Source of the DNA: an uncultured Chloroflexota bacterium
GTDB lineage: Bacteria > Chloroflexota > Anaerolineae > Aggregatilineales > Phototrophicaceae
DNA: 53,483 nt
Assembly (NCBI GenBank): GCA_903864435.1
Contig: CAIPFY010000190.1
Span: 1-53,483 of the forward strand
Direction of reading: 5' to 3'
Shown: positions 42,911 to 50,915 of the stretch, piece after piece
Position numbering within the stretch: position 1 is the first letter of the stretch
Layout of the letters: each line of letters begins with the position of its first letter
Made by a program: the position numbers and the translations under genes
Notes under the pieces: model-generated
The model's database searches: none
Told to the model about the DNA's origin: nothing
The model's input: only the letters and a program-made list of their open reading frames with translations

Positions 42911-43444
42911 TCACCTGCCCGACATACCATCCGTTCCCAACCCGATTCGCTCCCCACAAACGCCTAGCACCTGCGCCAACCCCCGCGCCACCTGCACTGC
43001 CGCCCGCCTGATGACGGGCGATGACCGCTGACCGAAGCGAGTGTCGCCTGCCTGAATGCCCACCAGCGTCAGCGCACAGCCGGTTTCCATGACGAGATAC
43101 TCGCCCAGTAAGTGAATCGGCAGCGCGTGGGTGGAGGCGCTCATCTCATCCACCAGCCGCCAATCCAGTACCCGAATCTCCCCCGGCTGATCGCCCATAT
43201 AGGCCGCGTCCACCAGAATTACCTGTTCAGCCGCCATGCGGCACACCTGCCCGACGAAATTCTCCGGCGCAAGCCCCGCCTCCACGATCAACCAGCGATC
43301 CCCCACACCCACCAAACGCCGCAGATGACGCGCCGCCAGCACACCCGCCGCGTCGTCGCCGCACAACACCTGCCCGATACCGAGGACAGCCACCCTACAA
43401 CCGGGGGGGATCATCTGTTGAAGCTGGCTTTTCCACGAGCGCAT
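42911..43444 (-). CDS. HycI-type [NiFe] hydrogenase maturation protease (for the group 4 enzyme)
   Basis: A 177-residue endopeptidase with the HycI/hydrogenase-3 pattern: MRSWKSQLQQMIPPGCRVAVLGIG, the metal-sensing CGDDAAGVLAAR, then EQVILVDAAYMGDQPGEIR and the His in ASTHALPIHLLGEYL. The start at 43444 gives the family-typical short N-terminus and has GAGGA upstream; the track start is 24 residues longer. It overlaps the ferredoxin-like gene upstream by 50 bases. Its position between the two hydrogenase blocks and its HycI type suggest it processes the group 4 large subunit, which has a 27-residue extension after DPCFSC. Confidence 0.87.
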   Translation of the reverse strand: MRSWKSQLQQMIPPGCRVAVLGIGQVLCGDDAAGVLAARHLRRLVGVGDRWLIVEAGLAPENFVGQVCRMAAEQVILVDAAYMGDQPGEIRVLDWRLVDEMSASTHALPIHLLGEYLVMETGCALTLVGIQAGDTRFGQRSSPVIRRAAVQVARGLAQVLGVCGERIGLGTDGMSGR

Positions 43445-43814
43445 GGATGTCCTCATCCCTTCCGTAATCCACCGTGAACGCCTGTTTGTCCAGCGCGGCC
43501 AGTTCCCACGCCTCATTCGACAGGCTCAAACATTTGAAGCGACAGCTTTGCACACACTGGCTGCAAAAAATGCAGCGGTCAGTGTGGTAGCGCAGCACGA
43601 ACCGCTTGGCGGCTTTGTCCACCTCTAGCAGTTCAATCGCCACTGCCGGACAATCTTTGACGCACACCGCGCAGCCCGTACACTTCTCTGGATTCCAGCG
43701 CAACTGACCGCGCAATCGCTCCGGCGAAGGCGTCCGTTCCTGCGGATAACTGCGCGTGGCGGGTACGCGGAACAGGGATTGCAGCGCCATGCCCAGAATG
43801 GTGCTGATTCTCAT
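43395..43814 (-). CDS. Group 4 hydrogenase ferredoxin-like subunit (NuoI/HyfH/MbhN-like)
   Basis: A 139-residue protein with two [4Fe-4S] motifs: CTGCAVCVKDCP and CIFCSQCVQSCRFKCL. The second lacks the usual final Pro. It is homologous to NuoI of Complex I and to EchF/HyfH/MbhN, and would carry electrons from reduced ferredoxin to the NuoB-like subunit. The N-terminal helix (MRISTILGMALQSLF) is the amphipathic segment that packs on the membrane arm. The ATG at 43814 overlaps the NuoH-like stop (ATGA), with AAAGGGGG before it; the track start is 23 residues too long. Confidence 0.9.
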   Translation of the reverse strand: MRISTILGMALQSLFRVPATRSYPQERTPSPERLRGQLRWNPEKCTGCAVCVKDCPAVAIELLEVDKAAKRFVLRYHTDRCIFCSQCVQSCRFKCLSLSNEAWELAALDKQAFTVDYGRDEDIHALVEKPASTDDPPRL

Positions 43815-44725
43815 GCTGCCCCCTTTCCGATCAGGATTAAGAACCACTGTCCCAACGCCAGCAGAACGCCGTAGTGCCACCACAAGCCGATGGTCTGGTC
43901 AATGCGCAGCCGCGCAAACAACGCTTGCACCGTCGTGATGACGAGCAGCAGCGCCAGCGTCTTAACGGCAAAGGCCAGCGGGTCACTCACGCCGCCCAGA
44001 TACAGCGCCGCCACCAACGTCAGGCCGACGACAAGCGCCACATTCCGGCTCAGGCGGAACAGCGCCAGCCCGCGCCCGCTGTATTCGGTCAGCGATCCAG
44101 CCACGATTTCGGTATGCGCTTCCGGCGCATCGAAGGGCGAAAGTTCCAGCTTGCCCATCAAGCCGATCACCGCCACGACAAACCCGACGGGCTGCGTGAA
44201 CAGCATCCACACATTCGATCCGGCATGGGCGGTAATGCGAGTGATTTGCCAGCTTTCGGCGGCTACGGCTGGCCCCAGCAGCGCCAGCAAAAACGGCGCT
44301 TCATACGAGAACAACTGGGAGAGTACCCGCAAGCCGCCCATCGCCGCATAACGGTCGTCGGTAATCAGTCCGGCGAGGCTGGTACACAGCGTCAGCAGAC
44401 TGAGCAGATACACCGTGACGATCAGATCACCGGCGTAACTGGTCGCAGGAACCACGCCGAACAGCGGCACCGCGAGCGCCGCCGTCAGCACTGCCGCGAG
44501 GCTTAACACGGGCAAAAACTCGAACAGGACGCGGTGTACCCCTTCGGGAATGACTTCCTCTTTCGCCAGCAGTTTGACCGTATCCGCCAGCGGCTGAAAC
44601 CAGCGCGGCCCCACCCGATTTTGCAGGCGAGCGAGCAGTTTGCGGCTGATCCACTCGGCAAGCAGGGCGACCAGCAGCAGCGCCAGCCCGCCCGGAAACA
44701 GGAGCAGCGTTCCCAAAGCGTTCAT
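43811..44725 (-). CDS. Group 4 hydrogenase membrane subunit (NuoH/HyfC/MbhM-like)
   Basis: A 304-residue subunit with about eight membrane helices. The conserved cytoplasmic loop LELSPFDAPEAHTEIVAGSLTEYSG is the hallmark of the NuoH/HyfC family, which contacts the catalytic module and relays redox energy to ion pumping. ARLQNRVGPRWFQPLADTVKLLAKE is the first loop motif. The P-E-A-H-T-E form is closer to hydrogenase-type HyfC/MbhM than to respiratory NuoH. It overlaps the large-subunit gene by four bases (ATGA) and the ferredoxin-like gene by four. Confidence 0.92.
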   Translation of the reverse strand: MNALGTLLLFPGGLALLLVALLAEWISRKLLARLQNRVGPRWFQPLADTVKLLAKEEVIPEGVHRVLFEFLPVLSLAAVLTAALAVPLFGVVPATSYAGDLIVTVYLLSLLTLCTSLAGLITDDRYAAMGGLRVLSQLFSYEAPFLLALLGPAVAAESWQITRITAHAGSNVWMLFTQPVGFVVAVIGLMGKLELSPFDAPEAHTEIVAGSLTEYSGRGLALFRLSRNVALVVGLTLVAALYLGGVSDPLAFAVKTLALLLVITTVQALFARLRIDQTIGLWWHYGVLLALGQWFLILIGKGAA

Positions 44726-45915
44726 CGCAGCGCCTCATTTCCATAGCGCCGGAATTGTTCCCATGTCCACTTCTCGCGGTTGCCGGCCTGATGAATGACC
44801 ACAGCGCGATCATTACACGAGAAGCACGGGTCGGTGCCGATCAACAGCATGGGAATGTCGGCCAACTGACGACCGATGCACAGCGCCAGCACAGAACCGA
44901 GGTTGCACAGAGTCGGCGTCCGCAGTTTGATTCGTTCGGGCATATCCGCGCCGTTGCTCTTGATGAAGTAGAACAACTCGCCACGCGGCGCTTCCACCCG
45001 CGCAATCGTTTCGCCTTCGGGGATGCGGCGCGGCATACGGGCTTGCAAATCCCCTTCAGGAAGATGGTCGAGCAACACGCGAATAATGCGGCAGCTTTCA
45101 AACATTTCGCGGATGCGCACGATAAAACGGGCTTGAAGATCGCCATCCGTTTCCAGCATCACCACCACCGGAATAGCGGTGTAGGCCGCGTAAGGCGCTT
45201 CCACACGCAAATCGCGCCCCACGCCGGACGCACGCGCTGTAGGCCCCACAACACCCATACGGTGAGCCTCCGCCGCGCTCATCGTCCCGATACCGCGTAT
45301 ACGCTGCCCCAACATGGGGTCATTCCGCACCAGATCGAGGTAATAACGCGCCCGTTCCTCCATCAATTCGACGGCCTTCAGAACCGATACAATCTGTTCG
45401 GCAGTCAGGTCGAACTTCACGCCGCCCAGTGTGTTGATCGAGTGGTTCACGCGGTTGCCGCTGATTTGCTCAAACAGATCGAGGATGGTTTCGCGGTCAC
45501 GCCACGAGTACATGAACAGGGTTTCAAAACCGGCATCATGCGCAGCCACGCCCAACCACAACAAATGGCTGTGCATCCGTTCCAGTTCAGCAATTAGCAC
45601 CCGGATGGCCTGCGCACGCGGCGGCGGGGTCACACCGGCCAGTTTTTCCACGCCCAGACAATAGGCCAGCGAATGAATGTGAGAACAGATGCCGCAGACC
45701 CGTTCCAGCAGATACAAGTTTTGCACCCATGTGCGGCTGACCACCGCTTTCTCGATGCCGCGATGCGCGTATCCCAAGCGCAGCGTGGCGCCGATCACCG
45801 TTTCGCCTTCGACCGTGAACTCGAAGAAACCGGGTTCTTTCAGCGCCGGATGCTGCGGGCCAATCGGTATCGTAAAGCGTTTGGGGGTTGCGGCACTGTC
45901 GGGCTGGGTTGTCAT
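44722..45915 (-). CDS. Group 4 [NiFe] hydrogenase large subunit (NuoD/HyfG/EchE/MbhL-like) with both Ni-ligand motifs
   Basis: A 397-residue NuoD-homologous subunit that keeps the hydrogenase active site: L1 motif LLERVCGICSHIHSLAY near residue 67 and L2 motif LIGTDPCFSCNDRAVVIH at the C-terminus, four Cys in all. Respiratory NuoD lacks these, so this is a hydrogenase and not Complex I. The IGPQHPALKEPGFFEF opening is typical. The 27 residues after the L2 Arg are a likely cleavable extension, consistent with the HycI-type protease downstream. GGGGAGG lies 9 bases before the ATG. The reaction is H+ reduction with ferredoxin electrons, or the reverse. Confidence 0.94.
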   Translation of the reverse strand: MTTQPDSAATPKRFTIPIGPQHPALKEPGFFEFTVEGETVIGATLRLGYAHRGIEKAVVSRTWVQNLYLLERVCGICSHIHSLAYCLGVEKLAGVTPPPRAQAIRVLIAELERMHSHLLWLGVAAHDAGFETLFMYSWRDRETILDLFEQISGNRVNHSINTLGGVKFDLTAEQIVSVLKAVELMEERARYYLDLVRNDPMLGQRIRGIGTMSAAEAHRMGVVGPTARASGVGRDLRVEAPYAAYTAIPVVVMLETDGDLQARFIVRIREMFESCRIIRVLLDHLPEGDLQARMPRRIPEGETIARVEAPRGELFYFIKSNGADMPERIKLRTPTLCNLGSVLALCIGRQLADIPMLLIGTDPCFSCNDRAVVIHQAGNREKWTWEQFRRYGNEALR

Positions 45916-45919
45916 GATC

Positions 45920-46381
45920 TTATGCCTCCCCTGCTGCCGCTGGAGACTCTTTCAACAGCGGATACACGCCTTCCGGCCACTCATCGGGCAGAAACAACCG
46001 CCGGGTATCCGGCGAACCGCTAAAGGTCACGCCGAACATTTCGCTAATTTCACGCTCAAACACGCTGGCGGCAGGGATGAGCGCACACAAACTGGCGAGT
46101 TCCCCGCCTACCCGCGCCAACCGGATGCGCAGCGTTAGCACCGCCGCCCCCGCGCAGAAGTGAACCAGCACTTCCAGCACGCCTTCGGATTCACCATGAT
46201 CGAGTCCGGTGATGGCGGTCAGGTAGCCCCAACCGGAGTCCAGCAGCAGGCGCGCCCCTTCGAGCAAATCACCCGCGTTGATCGTCACATCACGCCGCCC
46301 GTCTTCAGGCGTTGTCACCTGCCCGTTCAAAGGCGCGAGATGCTCAAGCGCCGTCTGGAGCGCCGTTTCGACAGCGTTCAT
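45920..46381 (-). CDS. Group 4 hydrogenase NuoC/EchD/MbhK-like subunit
   Basis: A 153-residue soluble subunit with the NuoC family core: YLTAITGLDHGESEGVLEVLVHF, a basic strand (TLRIRLAR), and the signature FEREISEMFGVTFSGSPDTRRLFLPDEWPEGVYPL. In E. coli Hyf this domain is fused to the large subunit, while here it is separate, as in Ech and Mbh. The ATG at 46381 overlaps the NuoB-like stop by four bases, with a GGGGG ribosome binding site; the track start is 61 residues too long. Confidence 0.92.
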   Translation of the reverse strand: MNAVETALQTALEHLAPLNGQVTTPEDGRRDVTINAGDLLEGARLLLDSGWGYLTAITGLDHGESEGVLEVLVHFCAGAAVLTLRIRLARVGGELASLCALIPAASVFEREISEMFGVTFSGSPDTRRLFLPDEWPEGVYPLLKESPAAAGEA

Positions 46382-46869
46382 GCGCTGCCCCCTTCTAGAA
46401 TCACATCCACTGGATGCAGTTTTTTGAGCAGTTCGATCACCCCATAGATAATCGCTTCGGGGCGGGGTGGGCATCCGGGGACATACACATCCACCGGTAT
46501 GAACCGATCCAGCGGGCCGACCACGTTGTAACAGTCGTGGAACACGCCGCACGACAGCGCACACGATCCCAGCGCGATCACAAAACGCGGTTCGGGCATT
46601 TGCTCGTAGATGCGCAGCAACCGGTCACGCGCCTGCCGGGTGACGGGGCCGGTGCAAATCAGGATGTCGGCCTGCCGGGGGCTGGCTTGCAGTTTCACGC
46701 CCAACCGTTCCGCGTCATAGCGCGGGGTGAGCGCCGCCAGCAGTTCGATGTCGCAACCGTTGCACGAGCCGGTGTTGAAATGCAGCACCCAGGGCGAATT
46801 GGTACGCGCCCATAATGCGACTCCGGCGAGCGCGTTGTTCCAAGCCTGCTCAATCTTCATAGCGGTCAT
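46378..46869 (-). CDS. Group 4 hydrogenase small subunit (NuoB/EchC/HyfI/MbhJ-like)
   Basis: A 163-residue subunit holding the [4Fe-4S] cluster nearest the Ni-Fe site. The ligands lie in NTGSCNGCDIELLAALTPRYD, ALGSCALSCGVFHD and VPGCPPRPEAI. The CNGCDIE form is characteristic of group 4 hydrogenases. It sits between the ferredoxin-like subunit and the large subunit. A second in-frame ATG at 46860 is possible; neither has a strong ribosome binding site. It overlaps the NuoC-like gene by four bases and follows the NuoA-like gene by 12. Confidence 0.93.
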   Translation of the reverse strand: MTAMKIEQAWNNALAGVALWARTNSPWVLHFNTGSCNGCDIELLAALTPRYDAERLGVKLQASPRQADILICTGPVTRQARDRLLRIYEQMPEPRFVIALGSCALSCGVFHDCYNVVGPLDRFIPVDVYVPGCPPRPEAIIYGVIELLKKLHPVDVILEGGSA

Positions 46870-46881
46870 CGTCGTCTTCTT

Positions 46882-47199
46882 TCACCCCAGAATGAATGCG
46901 GTGAGCGAAATGAACAATCCGATCAAATAAATCGCAACCAGTGGTGATCCCCCGCCGCTGCCCACCATCAACACGCCGACATGCAAAAGGCAAAAGAACA
47001 GCGCGATCACAAACGAACCGGAATAGTCCGGCAGAGCGCCATCCTTCGAGGCGCGTTCGCCGCCCGTGTAAATACTGGATTGCAGCGGGTTCTGGCGGTG
47101 TTTGCCGGTCAGCGCACGTCCCAGTAACGACAGCAGCGCGGATAGTCCCAAATACACTGCGAAAGCCGCAATCGGGGTGAGCAGGAGGTTCTCGATCAT
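46882..47199 (-). CDS. NuoA-like membrane subunit of the group 4 hydrogenase
   Basis: A 105-residue protein with three predicted membrane helices (PIAAFAVYLGLSALLSLLG, SGSFVIALFFCLLHVGVLMV, PLVAIYLIGLFISLTAFILG). The loop between helices 1 and 2 contains SSIYTGGERASKDG. It lies where NuoA carries its YECGF-type loop, so I read it as a NuoA-related subunit. Classical Ech, Hyc and Hyf enzymes lack a NuoA homologue, which makes it of interest. The ATG at 47199 overlaps the end of the split antiporter gene; the track start is 89 residues too long. Confidence 0.75.
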   Translation of the reverse strand: MIENLLLTPIAAFAVYLGLSALLSLLGRALTGKHRQNPLQSSIYTGGERASKDGALPDYSGSFVIALFFCLLHVGVLMVGSGGGSPLVAIYLIGLFISLTAFILG

Positions 47200-47384
47200 G
47201 GTGTCCCTCCCGGCAGCAGCGCCGCCGCCGCCAGTTTCGTCAGCCCGCGCAGACTGTCCGGCCACAAACCAATCCACAGAATCAGCGCACACAGGACGAT
47301 CAACGGCAAGCGCATCGCCATCGGAAGCGCCTGCCGGATACGGTCGGATGGCAGCGCGGAAGCATCCAGCAGGTTCATCAGCAC
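47196..47384 (-). pseudogene. C-terminal fragment of the NuoM/N-like antiporter subunit (frameshifted)
   Basis: These 62 codons encode VLMNLLDASALPSDRIRQALPMAMRLPLIVLCALILWIGLWPDSL, which fits the missing last helix of the preceding NuoM/N-like subunit. The upstream frame stops at GYYLPC just where homologues continue through a YYL-plus-helix segment. Restoring one base in the CC before GTG gives ...YYLPVLMNLL, joining the two frames. A GTG and a TGATG stop-start overlap are also present, so re-initiation to make a separate small polypeptide is conceivable. Confidence 0.75.
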
Positions 47385-48679
47385 GGCAGGTAATAACCAA
47401 TCGCCAGCAGAATATTGAGCGCCGCGAAAATAACGGCTCCGCGCACCAGCGGGTCAGGGCTGGCAAAACCAGCCGCCAACACCTGCCATTTGGCGATAAA
47501 CCCCGCCAGCGGCGGCAGTCCGGCGAGGCTGAGGATCGCCAGCACCAGCGCGAAACCGGGCAGCGGATAGCGGTAGGCGAAGCCGCGCACCGTAGTGACC
47601 GTAAGCGGCTGTCCTCCGCTGGCGAACAACAGCGCCCCCACCGCCAGAAAAGCCAGCGTTTCCATCACGCTCAACGCCAGAACCGTGAACAGACCGGCCT
47701 GTGTCGCCGCCGGCAGTCCCGCATATAGACCGGCCCCCACCCCTAGCAGCACCGTTCCGATGTGGCTGATGCTGGAATAGGCCAGCATCCGCTTGAGTTC
47801 GGTCTGACGGAAGGCCAGCAGATTCCCCACCAGCGTATTCACCATGCCGGACAGCAGCAGCAGCACCCCCCACACAACCGCGCCGTCCATCAGGGACGAC
47901 AGCGCCCGCACCAGCACGATTAACCCGCTGATTGTCACCGCGCCGGACAAAAACGCGCTGACGCCGGTGGGCGCGGCGGCGTACACATCCGGCAACCATG
48001 TATGCAGCGGCACGAGCGCACATTTGATGCCAAACCCGACCAGCAGAAGCGCCCCGGCGACCAGCAGGCCAGTCGGAAGGGTGCCGGACAGGGAGACATC
48101 CAGCGCCAGCGTCCCTCGCGCCGCCAGAATCAGCGCGATAGCCAGCACGATCAGCAGCGACCCCACCGCGCTCTGCGCCAGATACTTGATGCTGGCATCC
48201 AGCACCGCCAGTTGATGCGCGTGGAACGACACCAGCAAAAACGAGGACAGCACCATCGCCTCGAACCAGACCCACAGGTTAAACAAGTCACGAGCGCAGC
48301 CCATACCGATCATCGCGCCGGTAGTCGCCAGCAGCATCGCGTAAAACTTCTCGTCCCCCACCCGCGCCGGATCACCTGCGCTGGAGTAAACCAGCACCAG
48401 CGTATAGACGGTCAACGCCAGCAGCGCCAGCAGCAAGCTCAGGCCGTCCATTTCCAGCGCCAGCACACCAATGCGGACGGGCATGAGCGCCCCGGCCTGC
48501 GCCGCCAGCCCCACCTGCGCCAGCAGCAGCCACATCAGCGCGGCAATCGCCATGCTCATCCACCAGCAAACCCGTTCCGGTACGCGAATCCGGTTCGCGC
48601 CCTGCGGAAAATGCCCTGCCAGATAGACCAGCGGCGACGCGACCAGCGGGAATGCGATTAGCCATGCTGTCCAGTTCAT
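47378..48679 (-). CDS. Antiporter-like membrane subunit (NuoM/NuoN/MrpD-like), missing its C-terminus
   Basis: A 433-residue member of the proton-translocating antiporter family with about 12-13 helices. The pumping residues are visible: Glu in FNLWVWFEAMVLSSF (TM5), Lys in GFGIKCALVPLHTWLPDVY (TM7), and the broken-helix region ELKRMLAYSSISHIG. It forms an ion channel of the group 4 hydrogenase. Family members are about 490-500 residues. This frame stops at AIGYYLPC, and the rest is in another frame immediately downstream, so the gene is split by a -1 type change. It lies 1 base behind the NuoL-like gene. Confidence 0.9.
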   Translation of the reverse strand: MNWTAWLIAFPLVASPLVYLAGHFPQGANRIRVPERVCWWMSMAIAALMWLLLAQVGLAAQAGALMPVRIGVLALEMDGLSLLLALLALTVYTLVLVYSSAGDPARVGDEKFYAMLLATTGAMIGMGCARDLFNLWVWFEAMVLSSFLLVSFHAHQLAVLDASIKYLAQSAVGSLLIVLAIALILAARGTLALDVSLSGTLPTGLLVAGALLLVGFGIKCALVPLHTWLPDVYAAAPTGVSAFLSGAVTISGLIVLVRALSSLMDGAVVWGVLLLLSGMVNTLVGNLLAFRQTELKRMLAYSSISHIGTVLLGVGAGLYAGLPAATQAGLFTVLALSVMETLAFLAVGALLFASGGQPLTVTTVRGFAYRYPLPGFALVLAILSLAGLPPLAGFIAKWQVLAAGFASPDPLVRGAVIFAALNILLAIGYYLPC

Positions 48680-48680
48680 A

Positions 48681-50573
48681 TCAGCGCCCTCCCATCCAGA
48701 GGGTGACGATCAATACCAGCGCCAACCCGCCGAGGATGGCGACCACGTTCCAGTTGAACTGGTGTGTCTCCATCGGTGCCACCCAACCGCCAACCCGCCG
48801 CACACCCGCCACGATGCGAACATCCAACCCGCGAAACACGCGCTCGTCCGCCCGCGCCAAACCGCCGCCAATGCGATCAAACCCGCGCACCAGCACCCGC
48901 TGATAGAAGTCATTCAAGCCCCAACCGCGCCCCATCAGCCCGAACCAACCGCCCAAGCGGACAGCCAGCGGGTCAGGCGATCCAGCTTCTAACGGATGCC
49001 GTCCGTAAACCGCATAGGCCAGCAGCAGCCCGCACAGGCTCAACGCCAGCGATAGGCCAGCGGCGGCAGGCTGGAAAGCAACCGTTTCAGATTCGGCGAT
49101 GGTGTGATGCAACCACGCGCCGAAACTTTCGCTCCCCGGCAGGTTGATCGCGCCGCCGATGGTGGACAGCAGCGCCAGCACAATCAGCGGCAGCACCAGT
49201 ATGCGAGGGCTTTCAACCGCCGCCGCCGCCGGTTCACTCCGGGCGGTGCCGAAGAACACCAGCATAATCTGCCGTCCGATGTAGAAGGCCGTCAGAAAAG
49301 CGGCGCTGCTCAATAGGAGGAATACGGCGGGACGGAACACCCACGCATGGCTGAGAATTTCATCTTTGGAGAAAAATCCGGCTAGGGGCGGCAACCCTGC
49401 CAGTGACAGCGCACCGATCACAAACGTCGCATACGTGAACGGTAGCCGCGTCCGCAACCCGCCCATCGTCCGCATATCGCCGCCATGCCCCAGCGCATGA
49501 ACGACTGACCCCGCGCCGAGAAACAGCAGCGCCTTGAAAAATGCGTGGGTGAGCAGATGAAAGAGCGCCGCGCCATACGCGCCCATACCGGCGGCGACCA
49601 TCATGAACCCCAGTTGGCTGATGGTCGAATAGGCGAGGACGCGCTTGATGTCGAACTGAGCGACTGCCGCGCCTGCCGCCAGCAGCGCCGTGAGCGCCCC
49701 CATCATGACGATGACATCCTGCGTGAACGGCGCGAGGGCGAACAACACCTGCGAACGCGCCACCAGATAAATGCCTGCCGTGACCATCGTGGCGGCGTGA
49801 ATGAGCGCCGAAACGGGCGTCGGGCCGGCCATCGCCTCCGGTAGCCAGACGAATAGCGGGATTTGTGCGCTCTTGGCAGCCGCGCCCATCGTCAACAGCA
49901 GAGTCAGCAGCACCACCATTGGGCTTCCAACGGACAAGCGCAGGGGAGCCTGTTCAAATACCGTATCGAAGGAGAACGAGCCGAACAGCGTCCCGATCAT
50001 CAACAGCGCCAGTATAAAACCGGCATCGCCCACCCTGTTGACCAAAAACGCCTTACGCGCCGCGCTGCTGTTGCGCCAACCTTCGCCATCGGGCTTGTCG
50101 AACCAGAAGCCGATGAGCAGGAAGGAACACAACCCCACGCCTTCCCAGCCGGCGAACAACATCACAAAATTATCGGCGGCCACCAGCGTGAGCATCGCGA
50201 CCAAAAACAGGTTTAGATAGACAAAGAAGGCTGTATAACGGGGGTCGCCGCGCATATATCCGGCGGCGTAGATGTGAATGATCGTCCCGACGCCGGTCAC
50301 GAGCAACATCATCGTCACCGAGAGGGTATCCACCCGCAGCGCCCACGCGATCTGCACAGGCGCGACCTGTATCCAGCGTCCGAGTTCGATGACGAGGCCA
50401 TCCGGTTGATCGAGCAGCGCAGCAAACAGCGCCACCGCCACCGCGAACGACAGGACGGAAGCTACACAGGCGACGATCCCCACACCGCGTTCACGCATCC
50501 ATTGACCACAGGTGAGGTTGAGAACCGCGCCCAGTGCCGGAAACAGGATGATGAACGGAACCAGTCCGAACAT
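48681..50573 (-). CDS. NuoL-like antiporter subunit of the group 4 hydrogenase
   Basis: A 630-residue NuoL/MrpA-type subunit. The key residues of the ion path are present: Glu in FVMLFAGWEGVGLCSFLL, Lys in MGAAAKSAQIPLFVWLPEAM, and the helix block SALIHAATMVTAGIYLVAR. The full length and a C-terminal region after residue 500 (YAVYGRHPLEAG, MGRGWGLNDFYQ) suggest it retains the lateral helix seen in Complex I NuoL. It starts 9 bases after the NuoK-like gene. Together with the NuoM/N-like gene this gives the complex at least two antiporter modules. Confidence 0.93.
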   Translation of the reverse strand: MFGLVPFIILFPALGAVLNLTCGQWMRERGVGIVACVASVLSFAVAVALFAALLDQPDGLVIELGRWIQVAPVQIAWALRVDTLSVTMMLLVTGVGTIIHIYAAGYMRGDPRYTAFFVYLNLFLVAMLTLVAADNFVMLFAGWEGVGLCSFLLIGFWFDKPDGEGWRNSSAARKAFLVNRVGDAGFILALLMIGTLFGSFSFDTVFEQAPLRLSVGSPMVVLLTLLLTMGAAAKSAQIPLFVWLPEAMAGPTPVSALIHAATMVTAGIYLVARSQVLFALAPFTQDVIVMMGALTALLAAGAAVAQFDIKRVLAYSTISQLGFMMVAAGMGAYGAALFHLLTHAFFKALLFLGAGSVVHALGHGGDMRTMGGLRTRLPFTYATFVIGALSLAGLPPLAGFFSKDEILSHAWVFRPAVFLLLSSAAFLTAFYIGRQIMLVFFGTARSEPAAAAVESPRILVLPLIVLALLSTIGGAINLPGSESFGAWLHHTIAESETVAFQPAAAGLSLALSLCGLLLAYAVYGRHPLEAGSPDPLAVRLGGWFGLMGRGWGLNDFYQRVLVRGFDRIGGGLARADERVFRGLDVRIVAGVRRVGGWVAPMETHQFNWNVVAILGGLALVLIVTLWMGGR

Positions 50574-50582
50574 GGCAGTACG

Positions 50583-50915
50583 CTATCCGGGCCGCTCCAG
50601 AGGTTGTTCACGCCGGCTGACCAGCATTTTGAGATCAATGGTTCCATAGGTGCGATGCAGCTGTACAGCCAACGCCAACCCGATCACAGCCACTAAGGTA
50701 TCCACCAGTATGACAGTGGCAGCGAGACTCTGTGCCAGATTCAATTGATTGCTGGCAATCCCAGCCAAGATGAGCGCCAGCACCGCCCCTTTAGCGGCGA
50801 TTTGTAGCGCGATAATCATTTTGACAAGGTTGCGCAGCACCATCAGCCCGTAAAGGCCGATACCGATCAGCGCCACAACCGCGACAATTCCGAGGTCAAA
50901 CGGTGTCAGAGTCAT
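50583..50915 (-). CDS. NuoK/MrpC/MbhG-like small membrane subunit
   Basis: A 110-residue protein with three membrane helices. LYGLMVLRNLVKMIIALQIAAKGAVLALILAG aligns with NuoK helices 1-2, but the proton-path Glu of NuoK (in GLEIMINAS) is Gln here (ALQIAAKGA). The second NuoK Glu, before IGLAL, is also missing. That pattern is like the MrpC/MbhG branch. The QLHRTYGTID tail fits too. The ATG at 50915 overlaps the upstream stop by four bases; the track start is 56 residues too long. Confidence 0.85.
   Translation of the reverse strand: MTLTPFDLGIVAVVALIGIGLYGLMVLRNLVKMIIALQIAAKGAVLALILAGIASNQLNLAQSLAATVILVDTLVAVIGLALAVQLHRTYGTIDLKMLVSRREQPLERPG

Noticed and set aside
41786-42967. 393-residue plus-strand ORF opposite hydB
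   Set aside because: A shadow frame with no domain pattern; the minus strand has intact Fe-S motifs.
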